Shown here piece by piece: positions 25,426-33,524 of a DNA stretch of 60,011 nt. The position numbers and the translations under genes are program-made. The stretch is from NCBI GenBank assembly GCA_017303505.1, contig JAFLCP010000031.1, forward strand, positions 1 through 60,011, read 5' to 3'. This DNA comes from Planctomycetota bacterium (GTDB lineage Bacteria > Planctomycetota > Planctomycetia > Pirellulales > Pirellulaceae). The notes under the pieces were generated by a model that made no database searches, was not told where the DNA came from, and worked only from the letters and a program-made list of their open reading frames with translations. Numbering within the stretch: the stretch's first letter is position 1; each line of letters opens with the position of its first letter.

Positions 25426-26334
25426 CTACAGCTCTTTGAGGTTCCAGGCGTTAATCCATTCAATGCCTTCGAAGGTTGCTTGGTAATTTTTGAGCAAACG
25501 TTCGTGCATGTCGGCCAAGTGTCCAGCACCATAGAAAATGGCGACGCGTTTGGTACCCTTGGCCAGTTCTTTGTCTAAAACCACAAAGGCCTTTGCGTTG
25601 CGTTCGGTGATCAGTGTGCTCTTGCCGTCTTTGTCTGCCAGCCCGGCCATTTGAATTTCCATCGATTCAAAGTTTTTCGCCATGGCTCGTCGCAGGGCAA
25701 GGGGACGATTCTTCGAGAACATCGCGGTGAGCATATCAAGTTCACCGGTCGATTGTCCGGCGGCTTGTTGAGCCATACCTGAACCCATGGCTCGCATCAT
25801 GAGTGTCATAAGGCCATCGCCACGTTCGCGCATGCTGTCGGACATTTCTTTCGGGGTCATGTCAGCATGCACAAAGTTTTTCTTGCGATAGTCGATTCCT
25901 TCCAATTGGAAATCGAGTTTGAGCATTTCCTTCATGCCATATTGCATGGCTCCAATTGGATTGGCGATTTGGCCTTCGCCACCTTTTTCGGGAATTCTCG
26001 TTTCAGGGTCGGCCACTAACTCGTAAAGCACTGCATCATAAGTAGCAAAGCGGCGGTTAAGTTCTTCGTAGTATGCGCCTTCACCGATGTGTACCGCACC
26101 TACCAGATCTACTTCAACCACTGGCTGAGCAGCGGTCTTCAATTTGTATTTGGCGATGGCCGTTTGAAGAGCGACAGGCTTTTTGTTCTCACGAAACACT
26201 CGTAAGAATTTTAGTTCCTCTTCTTTTGCTTTTTCTTTGTTCTCGGCGGGCGCGACAGTCTTCTCTTGCGCCTTGACGTATTGCGGCGATGAAAAGAGGA
26301 ATGGCACAACGACGGGCAATAACCACCAACGCAT
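25426..26334 (-). CDS. Secreted TraB/TIKI (GumN-like) family protein
   Basis: The 302-residue protein has a signal peptide (cleavage near QYVKAQE). The TraB/TIKI-type superfamily pattern is present: VDLVGAVHIGEGAYYEEL early, AVLYELVADPE with a conserved Glu, and near the end VAIFYGAGHLADMHERLL with the second GxxH. These residues form a putative metal site, and animal TIKI proteins are metalloproteases. Peptidase activity here is only inference. A Met-rich central stretch (about 160-195) is unusual. The gene lies downstream of fliS on the same strand with a 132-base gap and has its own terminator, so linkage to flagella is uncertain. Confidence 0.8.
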   Translation of the reverse strand: MRWWLLPVVVPFLFSSPQYVKAQEKTVAPAENKEKAKEEELKFLRVFRENKKPVALQTAIAKYKLKTAAQPVVEVDLVGAVHIGEGAYYEELNRRFATYDAVLYELVADPETRIPEKGGEGQIANPIGAMQYGMKEMLKLDFQLEGIDYRKKNFVHADMTPKEMSDSMRERGDGLMTLMMRAMGSGMAQQAAGQSTGELDMLTAMFSKNRPLALRRAMAKNFESMEIQMAGLADKDGKSTLITERNAKAFVVLDKELAKGTKRVAIFYGAGHLADMHERLLKNYQATFEGIEWINAWNLKEL

Positions 26335-26376
26335 AACGAAAGCCCCGAATACCTAACGAATGGGTCGTGTCTAATT

Positions 26377-26394
26377 GTATGCTATCGAGCATAC
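26377..26394. repeat. Short perfect hairpin between fliS and the TraB-like gene
   Basis: GTATGCT (26377-26383) and AGCATAC (26388-26394) flank a 4-base ATCG loop. There is no T run on either side, so this may be an mRNA-end or regulatory hairpin rather than a canonical terminator. Confidence 0.4.
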
Positions 26395-26466
26395 GCCCAT
26401 ATTGTAGGCATAGAACAGGGGGAATGGCGATAGGTGCCACGTTTCCCCCATGAAAATTGCTGTAGC

Positions 26467-26943
26467 TCAAACTTCCAAGTTAAAATCGGACGAGCCCAGG
26501 GAGCCGTTGTTGGGGTATGGCGTGAAATGGGCCGGCGGTATGGCGGCATACGAAGATTGTTGTCTGGCCAAAGCTTCTTTACGGACATATTGGAGCCAGG
26601 TTTCGCGTTCCAATTCGAGAATACTGCGGAACTCGGCTAATTGCTCTCGACTGCGGCTGATTTCAAGCTTGGTCAAAAGGTTGATCAAGAAGAGGTAAAT
26701 GTCCGAAATCTTTCGGCTTAGCTCCATTTCAGTATCGGTAACACCATTGAGCAATTCATTCAAGATTTCCCTGACGCGGATGGTCCATTGGACTGCTTGG
26801 AAATGGTCGCCGGTTGCCCAAAGTTGGTCTACGATGCCCACCAAAGCGGTGGCACGATCCAGAAGCATGTAACGCAATTTGGCAGGTGAGGCCGAAAGCA
26901 CTTCTTGTTCAAGATACGGATTGTTCGTGAATCCTGCCGACAT
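26467..26943 (-). CDS. fliS: Flagellar export chaperone FliS
   Basis: This 158-residue all-helical protein has the FliS signature: NPYLEQEVLSASPAKLRYMLLDRAT, then VREILNELLNGVTD and ISDIYLFLINLLTKLEI. FliS binds the C-terminal helix of flagellin in the cytoplasm, keeps it unpolymerised and delivers it to FlhA. The C-terminal tail is about 30 residues longer than usual and Pro/Ser/Asn-rich. It lies 59 bases downstream of fliD and is probably in the same transcript, the usual fliD-fliS order. Confidence 0.92.
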   Translation of the reverse strand: MSAGFTNNPYLEQEVLSASPAKLRYMLLDRATALVGIVDQLWATGDHFQAVQWTIRVREILNELLNGVTDTEMELSRKISDIYLFLINLLTKLEISRSREQLAEFRSILELERETWLQYVRKEALARQQSSYAAIPPAHFTPYPNNGSLGSSDFNLEV

Positions 26944-27002
26944 GGTATTGATCCATCAATGATGCGGAAAAGCCAATGAAACGAAACTAGGTTTACTGAG
27001 GG

Positions 27003-29726
27003 CTAACTGGAGCTTGAATTCAATAGATTGCTGAGTGAATTTACAGAACTTTGGCTGGACTGAATTTTTTGAATGGCGGTTTCCATCTTGTAGAACGAGT
27101 TGAGCAAACGCTCGCGCTGTCTGTCCAAACGGGCGGTTAGAAAAGTCACGCGAGCGTTGTTCTGTTCTATCTTCGATTGCAACGCCAGATTTTTGCTGAT
27201 CAAAGCGCTGTTGTTTTCGCCCGACAGGCTATCGATCATGGTTTTGGCACGTGCCGAGAAGCCAGTCTTTTCTTTGCTGAAGAATTGTCGCACCGCTTCC
27301 GGATCGTCAGACAATCGTTTTTCGAAGCGAGTTTTATCGAACTCAAGTTTTCCTTGGTCGTTGATGCTGACACCTAATTCGGCGATGGAGCGAATCGAGC
27401 CGTTGACTAGGCGAGATGAAAACAACGTACTGAATGTCGATTGAATACGGAGGACTTCTGTATCACCGTAAAGCAAGCCAGAAACGTTGGTTACCGAATC
27501 GTACGATGCGACCGACTTGATCTTGTCGATCACCTTGTTGAATTGTGTTACCATCAAATCGAGGCTCTTGGAAATCCCCGAGTCATCGTTGCTGACATTG
27601 ATATCGATCGCAGTCTCAGAGGTATCAACAATCGTAAGGTTGATACCAGCAATCGATCCATCGAACGTATTTGAATTCGATTGAATCAAAATACCACCGG
27701 AGGTATCAGATGCACCCACGGCGATTAATGCGTCTTGGGCTTGAGATGTTTCCGAAAAATTTAGGCCTGCGATCGAAGAGTCAATTTGAAATCGACTCAA
27801 TGCACCCGTCGCTTTTGAATTGAGAACTAGTCGACTTCCGCTAGCTCCAACCGACAAAGTAGTTGCCGTAAGTGGCGAACCTGCAGCATTCAGCTTTTCG
27901 ATCAGGTCGGTCAATGTATCTTCGTCATCGGTCTCGATTTTAAGATTTTGCGAACCGTCGATGATCTGAACTGTTTCACTGTTTTCGGTGGCTGTGGTTC
28001 CGGTTCCAAGGATCTTGAGATCCGCCGCTGCGGTGCCTGTGCCCGATTCGCGAATCGTGAGTGTGCCTACTCCTCCGGCTGTGTCAACAATTTGAAAACC
28101 GTCACCGCTGCTACTCAAGCGGGCTTCGACGCCAATATTGAGGTCGTTAATTGCATCGATAACATCACCGACGGTTTTCGCGTCGATGGATGAGAGGTTG
28201 ATCGCACTTTGTTTGCCATCACTATCGGTGATGGTGAATGAGCCAAGTTGAACCCCTCGACCTTGATTTAGTGAGCTGAGAGCCGTGTTGCGATGCACCC
28301 ATTGTAGATTAAACGCGCCACTGTTGACTTGATTCGTCGCAGAGTTGTTTACTAAACCAAGTTTCGTCGCTGTATTGGTTGCGTCAGCATCTGCAACAAC
28401 CAAATTGGACGCGGTTTGTCCCGTAGTGTCTCGAAGGAGGATCCCAGTGCGCGATGTGTTGAGAACTGCGGTTACGCCAGCACCAGAGCTGTTGATCAGA
28501 CGGAGTGCATCGCCGACTGTTTCAGCTGAAGACAGGTCGACATTGGTGGTCACTCCGTTGCGATTGGTGACCGCGAGGATACCGAGCTCACCAAGACCAG
28601 CGCCACCCTTTAACGACGACAACAGCGGGCTATCCAGGCCTGAAAGCAAGCGATCGCCGCTAATGGATGAACCCGATGTTGAGCCGGTTAGCCCCAGCAA
28701 AGAAGCGGCTTTGCCATTTCCAAGATCCGCGACTGCAAGATTTCCAACGCCGCCAGTGGTGTCCGTTAGTTCGATTCGATCGCCATCGGCTGCTATCGCC
28801 GCAGTGAACTTTCCGGTGCCAGCAGTATTAAGGGCCGACAGTAGATCACCCACCGATGCCGTTTCAGGATTGATGGTTAGATTTACGTCGACCGTCGAGC
28901 CATCTTTTAAGGTGACTCGAAAGTCGTTGCCATCCTGGAATTGCAGACCACGTCCATCGAGAAGTTTGTTGAGTTTTGTGGAAGTGGTAATATTCTGAAT
29001 ATCTGTGCCTGTTGCAGTGCTGCTCGCTGCATCGATCCCTAACAATCCAAGAGAAGAGGCGACACTGCTCGTTCCGACCTCTTCTACTTTGAGATTGGAA
29101 GCGGTTTGGCCCGTAAGATCCTTGAGGACGATGCGGTCCCCTTCAATCGTCGCTTGAACACGTACGTTCTTGTTGCCGTTGATCGCTTGCAGGACATCTC
29201 TTACATCGTTGGCAAAGCGAATGTCGATTTCAGTCGAGGCACCACTGCGGTCTGTGAGGCGAAACAAGCCTCTTTCTACACCGCTGCCGCCATTGAGGTC
29301 GTCTAGTGCGGAAGTTCGATCGATGAAGCCGCCTGTCCGAATGGTTAACGTACCTTCGCCAATTGGATCGGTTTTACTGGCGATGGCCGAACTGGTCAGT
29401 TGCTGGGATTGAGCTAAACGGACGCTGGTTACTTTGGTATTGCCCGCTGCTGGCGTACCCGATGCACTAGCGGTAATAATGTCCGTCTTAGACGAAGTGA
29501 CTTTGAGCGTCGAAAAATTGTCGGTCTTGCCGAGTTGAGTGGTGGCGAGTTGCACCCCAATCACCAGGGCAGTGAGTTCCGTGTATGCAACTTGCGCTTT
29601 CTTGAGATTGTCAGTGCGTGTGACCAAACGATCGCGCGGTTGGCTATTGATTGCCATCAATTTGTCAACAGTATCAGTAATATTGATACCGGTTGCTAAA
29701 CCAACGTCAGATTGGATTCTTCCCAT
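27003..29726 (-). CDS. fliD: Flagellar cap protein FliD, enlarged
   Basis: At 907 residues this is longer than typical FliD (about 450-650). The N-terminal D0/D1 segment (VGLATGINITDTVDKLMAI) and the C-terminal domain (FNKVIDKIKSVASYD, ALQSKIEQNNARVTFLTARL) identify it. Between them four related modules of about 105 residues (about 138-590) repeat a pattern of G-G-V, ITD-x-G, a TVGD..(D/A)(A/L)IN segment and L-x-DTTGG-x-x-NL. These are flagellin-hook-IN-type modules. The cap caps the growing filament and may contact surfaces. A palindrome lies upstream, and a terminator separates it from flagellin, so it probably has its own promoter. Confidence 0.92.
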   Translation of the reverse strand: MGRIQSDVGLATGINITDTVDKLMAINSQPRDRLVTRTDNLKKAQVAYTELTALVIGVQLATTQLGKTDNFSTLKVTSSKTDIITASASGTPAAGNTKVTSVRLAQSQQLTSSAIASKTDPIGEGTLTIRTGGFIDRTSALDDLNGGSGVERGLFRLTDRSGASTEIDIRFANDVRDVLQAINGNKNVRVQATIEGDRIVLKDLTGQTASNLKVEEVGTSSVASSLGLLGIDAASSTATGTDIQNITTSTKLNKLLDGRGLQFQDGNDFRVTLKDGSTVDVNLTINPETASVGDLLSALNTAGTGKFTAAIAADGDRIELTDTTGGVGNLAVADLGNGKAASLLGLTGSTSGSSISGDRLLSGLDSPLLSSLKGGAGLGELGILAVTNRNGVTTNVDLSSAETVGDALRLINSSGAGVTAVLNTSRTGILLRDTTGQTASNLVVADADATNTATKLGLVNNSATNQVNSGAFNLQWVHRNTALSSLNQGRGVQLGSFTITDSDGKQSAINLSSIDAKTVGDVIDAINDLNIGVEARLSSSGDGFQIVDTAGGVGTLTIRESGTGTAAADLKILGTGTTATENSETVQIIDGSQNLKIETDDEDTLTDLIEKLNAAGSPLTATTLSVGASGSRLVLNSKATGALSRFQIDSSIAGLNFSETSQAQDALIAVGASDTSGGILIQSNSNTFDGSIAGINLTIVDTSETAIDINVSNDDSGISKSLDLMVTQFNKVIDKIKSVASYDSVTNVSGLLYGDTEVLRIQSTFSTLFSSRLVNGSIRSIAELGVSINDQGKLEFDKTRFEKRLSDDPEAVRQFFSKEKTGFSARAKTMIDSLSGENNSALISKNLALQSKIEQNNARVTFLTARLDRQRERLLNSFYKMETAIQKIQSSQSSVNSLSNLLNSSSS

Positions 29727-29774
29727 AGCGATTCTCTACAAAGATGGGTTGGGAATGAATACTTGGCCAGTTTT

Positions 29775-29789
29775 TGTAAAGGCTTTACA
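29775..29789. promoter_or_regulatory. Perfect 15-bp palindrome upstream of fliD
   Basis: TGTAAAG-G-CTTTACA lies 49 bases before the fliD start codon, between the flagellin terminator and fliD. The size and perfect symmetry fit an operator for a dimeric regulator. No regulator is identified. It may lie in the fliD promoter. Confidence 0.4.
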
Positions 29790-29835
29790 GACTCACACTT
29801 AAAGAATTGAATCGACCGAGTTGCCCATCAAGCAG

Positions 29836-29882
29836 CAAAAAAAGAACCGGCATGGTGTATAACGTTTACAACCATGCCGGTT
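29836..29882 (-). terminator. Strong terminator after flagellin
   Basis: A perfect 12-bp stem, AACCGGCATGGT (29845-29856) with ACCATGCCGGTT (29871-29882), has a 14-base loop. Read on the minus strand it is followed by TTCTTTTTTT. It lies 42 bases after the flagellin stop and separates the flagellin transcript from fliD. Confidence 0.88.
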
Positions 29883-29924
29883 TATTTTGCCTAAGTTACC
29901 CTAGTTGTTGTCTGCGACCTCTTC

Positions 29925-31988
29925 TTATCGAAGAAGCGAGAGAACGTTCTGTGGGTTTTGGTTAGCGATACCGAGAACCGAAGTACCGGACTGTACCAGA
30001 ATCTGAGCTCGGGTAAGAGCTGAACTTTCGCGAGCGAAGTCAGCGTCACGGATCGAGCTTTCAGCTTCGGTCAAGTTCGCTACGGTGTCGGTCAAAGCTA
30101 CGGTGTTAGATTCCAAAGTCGTTCGTTGGAACGCACCCAATCGACCGCGAAGCGAAGCAACTTTTTCGATCACTTCGTCAACAACTTTCGAAGCTCCGGT
30201 TGCGTCGTTCTTCAAGGTCTTCGAACCACCCGAAGCTAGTTCGTACAACTTGCCATTTACGCCACCCAAGCGAGCGGTCGAGATGGAGCTGACACCGATT
30301 CGAGCTTGTTGGTTGGACACTACGTCGCCACCGAGTTGGAACAAGGCACCACCGCCGCTGATCGTGAATTCGAAACCTTTCGCTGAACCGTCATCAACGG
30401 TTAAGGTTACGTCCAGAGCTGCGGTATTGATCGAGAACTTGTTACCGTCGGCTGTCGCTGTCACACCGTTGATGGTGGCCGCGATATCGGTACCAAGAGC
30501 ACGATTGGAGCTCAAATTGTCCTTGAAGGTTCCAGCCAGGCCTTCGCTGATTACGTTGGCGGTAACCAAGCCCTTGCTACCGTAGGTAGTTGAACGGAAG
30601 GTTACGCTTTGTCCACTTTGGATCGCAGTAACACCAGTCGAATCGCTGAGCAACTTGATCGCGTCGGCGATTTGGTTGACCGAAGCACCGGTCTTGAAGT
30701 TGAACACTTCAGTACCTTCACGGCCACCAATTTCCAAAACCAAGTCAGCCAGAAGAACACCACCACCAGAGTTGTTGGTGTTGGTTGTCGCTTCGGTGTC
30801 TGCCGCCGAGGTACCGATGATGCTACCGTCGCCGTTAGCGGTGGCTGCAGCATTAAACTCGGCCAAGTTATTGATCGCGGTTGCAATGTTAGCGATGGTG
30901 GTTGTACCAGTGTCGTTAACGCTGATCACGATTTCTTTGTTTTCAGCATCGTAAGCGGCTGTCGGTGTACCGGTTGGAGTAGACGAACTCTTAACCAAGC
31001 GAACGCCTACACCGTTGAAATCCGCACCTGCTGTTTGAGCAGTGATCGCGATTTCGTCGGTATCGGTTGTGTCTGTGATGGCAACGTCACCCGAGTCGGA
31101 ACCGTCAACCGCACCTGCACCAACTACCGAGCCTTCAAACTCAGCTAGGGTGTTGATAGCAGCGACAACGTTTGCAGCCGTGGTTGCGGCAGCGTTGTTG
31201 ATGTTAACGGTGATGGTCTTCGCATCTTTATCATAGGTGGCAGTTTCCGAACCGACAGCAGTGCTGCCTGCAGAGAACTGAACGGTAACGCCGTCGTATT
31301 CTTCTTTGTTGTCTTTAGCACGAACCAAGATGCTCGTACCGGCGTCGGTGAAACCAGTCAAGATTGCTTCAGGAGCAAACTTGAGGGTTGCGGTGGCTTG
31401 CGCAGCCGCTGATACAGCAGCTGTGTCAGTGGTAATTTCACCGCGGGTAGCAGCAGCCGAGATATCGATATCCACCTTCACTGCACCGGTCGAACCCAAG
31501 TTGGCTTGATCGATTCGAACGTCACGCAAAGTCGAAACCGAAGTTGCATTGGAAACAAAGTCCAATGAACCGTCGAGTAAACGCTTGCCTTGGAAGGAAG
31601 TGGTTTGTGCAATTCGGTTGATCGCTTCCAGTGAGGAGTCGATCTGCAACTGGTTAGCTGCGATTTCCTCGTCGCTCAAGGCACCACCGTTGGCGGCTTC
31701 AGTTACCAGCCCGCGAACATCGTTCAGCAGGTTGGCTACCTGACCTAGAGCACTGTCAGCGGTTGCGATGATTTGATTCGCACGCTGTGTGTTACCTAAA
31801 GCTTTATTGATCGCTGTGATGTCGCTGCGGAGAGCTTCACTTGCGATCAAACCTGCAGGGTCGTCTTTACCCGAGTTGATACGCAAACCGGTGCTCAAGC
31901 GAGTCATAGCGGTCTGTAATTGATTGTTTGTACGGTCCAGTCGGCTCTGAGCAATCAGAGAGTTTACGTTTGTATTAATCCGAGTCAT
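29925..31988 (-). CDS. fliC: Flagellin with expanded variable domain
   Basis: The 687-residue filament protein has canonical N-terminal D0/D1 (MTRINTNVNSLIAQSRLDR, LSTGLRINSGKDDPAGL) and C-terminal D1/D0 (SSALTRAQILVQSGTSVLGI, NPQNVLSLLR). The central part is Ala/Thr/Asp-rich and contains two related modules at about 229-292 and 321-386. Each runs YDG-V or FNG-V, then a Tyr-Asp strand, an I-V-V/I-N strand and an A-AIN-LAEF helix. The surface-exposed domain is therefore longer than in compact flagellins. The ATG overlaps the stop of a small upstream frame (ATGA), and GGAG at 31999-32002 is the likely ribosome site. csrA lies about 960 bases upstream on the same strand. Confidence 0.95.
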   Translation of the reverse strand: MTRINTNVNSLIAQSRLDRTNNQLQTAMTRLSTGLRINSGKDDPAGLIASEALRSDITAINKALGNTQRANQIIATADSALGQVANLLNDVRGLVTEAANGGALSDEEIAANQLQIDSSLEAINRIAQTTSFQGKRLLDGSLDFVSNATSVSTLRDVRIDQANLGSTGAVKVDIDISAAATRGEITTDTAAVSAAAQATATLKFAPEAILTGFTDAGTSILVRAKDNKEEYDGVTVQFSAGSTAVGSETATYDKDAKTITVNINNAAATTAANVVAAINTLAEFEGSVVGAGAVDGSDSGDVAITDTTDTDEIAITAQTAGADFNGVGVRLVKSSSTPTGTPTAAYDAENKEIVISVNDTGTTTIANIATAINNLAEFNAAATANGDGSIIGTSAADTEATTNTNNSGGGVLLADLVLEIGGREGTEVFNFKTGASVNQIADAIKLLSDSTGVTAIQSGQSVTFRSTTYGSKGLVTANVISEGLAGTFKDNLSSNRALGTDIAATINGVTATADGNKFSINTAALDVTLTVDDGSAKGFEFTISGGGALFQLGGDVVSNQQARIGVSSISTARLGGVNGKLYELASGGSKTLKNDATGASKVVDEVIEKVASLRGRLGAFQRTTLESNTVALTDTVANLTEAESSIRDADFARESSALTRAQILVQSGTSVLGIANQNPQNVLSLLR

Positions 31989-32236
31989 CTAAGCAAGACT
32001 CCACTATGGGGGATCGCGAGAAAGATCTGAGCATAACAAGGTCGCAAGGCCTTCTGGCGGTCTTCTTGGCCGGCGAACCGTTCGCCGAAGGCCAACCCGT
32101 ACCGCAAACCTTGCCTGCTGCAAATCCCGCAGCTCGCGACCTTCCTTATGATTCGGACTTGGCCGGCCCAATACTGAATCAAAAGGGTTGTCGCGCCTGC
32201 AAAGACAGTTGCCACATGTACGCAACCAGGGGACAT
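31985..32236 (-). CDS. Possible leader peptide frame in the flagellin 5' region
   Basis: An 83-codon frame starts at ATG 32236 with AAGGAG (32246-32251) at ideal spacing. It ends in TGA overlapping the flagellin ATG (ATGA). The predicted peptide has no recognised domain and its composition (Cys, Arg, Gln-rich) is not convincing. A second minus-strand frame over the same bases is equally open. It could be a translated leader that couples to flagellin, or a structured non-coding leader. The strong ribosome site and ATGA junction are the only support. Confidence 0.25.
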   Translation of the reverse strand: MSPGCVHVATVFAGATTLLIQYWAGQVRIIRKVASCGICSRQGLRYGLAFGERFAGQEDRQKALRPCYAQIFLAIPHSGVLLR

Positions 32237-32302
32237 CACTTTTGTCTCCTTGAAGGTACCCGCAACCATAGCATCGGCTTATGTAACGTGTGTCATGATT
32301 GA

Positions 32303-32854
32303 GCAAAGATTTTTCCAATAAAGTAGTAGGGGGGAACGCTGTATTCCATGATTAAACCGCACTGCCCTCCCAATCGATACTTTTTTACAGAGCTCAAAAA
32401 TTCCAGGATTTATTCAAGCTCGTGAACTCGGATGCCGAACCGGCAGCTTTGAGATGTTTGCGCAATCAGCAAACTCTACCAAACTCATCAAGCGCGGGAA
32501 TTCGAGAACTTTGGGGAGTAGAAGAGCCAACCGACGAATCAATTTCGAACCGAAGGTAGCTCATAAAAATAGACATCCGAGGCGAGGTTTCAGTCAGGAT
32601 GATTATTCCGTTCCTGCCTTAGTTATCGTTATCGTCGATAGGCCGCGTGAGAGAACTTGCAGTAAGAATCCGTAAATTAATCTGATGCCACAACCGAGGG
32701 TTCGGAGTGACTCATTGGGCTGGCTAGCGTTGGGGTGGCGGAGTCAGCTAAGAAACACGAGAGTCCATGTTAACTCTGATATCCAAAAAAACGCCTTTGG
32801 CGTTTCGGTAATTGGGATGTTGATTCCTCTTTCACATCGATCCCTGTAATGCAC
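32303..32854. other. Intergenic region upstream of flagellin
   Basis: About 550 bases with no supported gene. The flagellin promoter should be in this stretch or in the leader. A minus-strand GCCGAT sequence near 32275 recalls a flagellar sigma-28 -10 element, but no matching -35 is at the right distance. A 7-bp AAACGCC/GGCGTTT hairpin at 32789-32805 has a minus-strand T run and may be a second terminator behind csrA. Confidence 0.4.
32783..32805 (-). terminator. Second short hairpin with T run behind csrA
   Basis: AAACGCC (32789-32795) and GGCGTTT (32799-32805) form a 7-bp stem with a 3-base loop. Read on the minus strand it is followed by about seven T residues. It may back up the larger csrA terminator about 60 bases upstream. 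Confidence 0.55.
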
Positions 32855-32910
32855 CAAAAACAAAACAGGCCGTTTGCTGGTGAGGATGGAATTCCAGCAA
32901 CGGCCTGTTT
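32855..32910 (-). terminator. Terminator of csrA
   Basis: AAACAGGCCGTTTGCTGG (32863-32880) pairs with CCAGCAACGGCCTGTTT (32894-32910) with one bulged base and a 13-base loop. On the minus strand TTTGTTTTTGG follows. It lies 36 bases after the csrA stop and separates csrA from flagellin. Confidence 0.85.
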
Positions 32911-32946
32911 GTGTTTATTGTAGGTAGACCAAGTCCACCGTTGTCT

Positions 32947-33168
32947 CTATTCGTTACCGCCGATGCGACGGGTGTCCGATGGCTGAATATGACCAGCCTT
33001 CCGATTCTCCCGTTTAATCGCTTCATACACTTCTTGACGATGAACAGGGATATCTTGAGGGGCTTCGATTCCGAGACGAACTTTGTCGCCGCGGATATCT
33101 ACGATCGTAACCACCACATCATCGCCGATCATGATGCTCTCATCACGATGCCTTGACAGTACTAGCAT
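32947..33168 (-). CDS. csrA: Carbon storage regulator / translational regulator CsrA
   Basis: The 73-residue protein matches CsrA throughout: MLVLSRHRDESIMIGDDVVV, IRGDKVRLGIEAP, IPVHRQEVYEAI. The dimer binds GGA-containing mRNA loops near ribosome sites, and in many flagellated bacteria it represses flagellin translation. The conserved Arg after VHR (R44 region) of the RNA-binding surface is present. AAGGAG lies 6 bases before the ATG. Its position upstream of flagellin and the GGA motifs in the flagellin leader suggest local flagellar control. FliW was not found in the window. Confidence 0.97.
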   Translation of the reverse strand: MLVLSRHRDESIMIGDDVVVTIVDIRGDKVRLGIEAPQDIPVHRQEVYEAIKRENRKAGHIQPSDTRRIGGNE

Positions 33169-33524
33169 GAATAACTCCTTCTTTTCTTCTCACCAGTATT
33201 CCTGTTACCAGTGTGCCTGACCTAGCATGCACCGTTATCTGGTTTCCTCCTTCACCAGGAATTTGAATGCAGTTTTGTGCGTGGCGAAATTTCTGCGTTT
33301 TACGGTGCATGGTCAAGTAATCGCACCCAGTTGCGATTCTTGCGTCACCCAAGCCAATGGCAGTTCACGCCAACAACGGTTCTGCGAGAGTGCTTATCGA
33401 CGTACCACCGTGCTTGAATGACACTCCACGCACGATTTCAGATTGATCCGTCCGTTCGGTTTGTACGCGTGATGTGCATCACAACTAGCAAAGCGAATAC
33501 GCCGAACACTAGCCACGTTCAATA
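33169..33524. other. Intergenic region upstream of csrA
   Basis: About 355 bases containing the csrA leader and, presumably, its promoter. Overlapping short frames have no domain support. I see no strong inverted repeat. Confidence 0.45.

Noticed and set aside
28345-28998. 217-codon plus-strand frame within fliD
   Set aside because: It is antisense to a well-supported fliD and has no domain; low stop frequency reflects the repeat-rich composition of fliD.
32190-32215. Possible sigma-54 promoter upstream of flagellin (minus-strand TGGCAAC then TTTGC)
   Set aside because: GG to GC spacing is 11 instead of the 10 bases required, so it is not a proper sigma-54 site.
32260-32285. Possible sigma-28 -10 element (GCCGAT) in the flagellin leader
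   Set aside because: No TAAA-type -35 at the needed distance; only a partial match.
32454-32675. 73-codon plus-strand frame upstream of csrA terminator
   Set aside because: Arg/Asn-rich chance frame without ribosome site, opposite to the flagellar genes.
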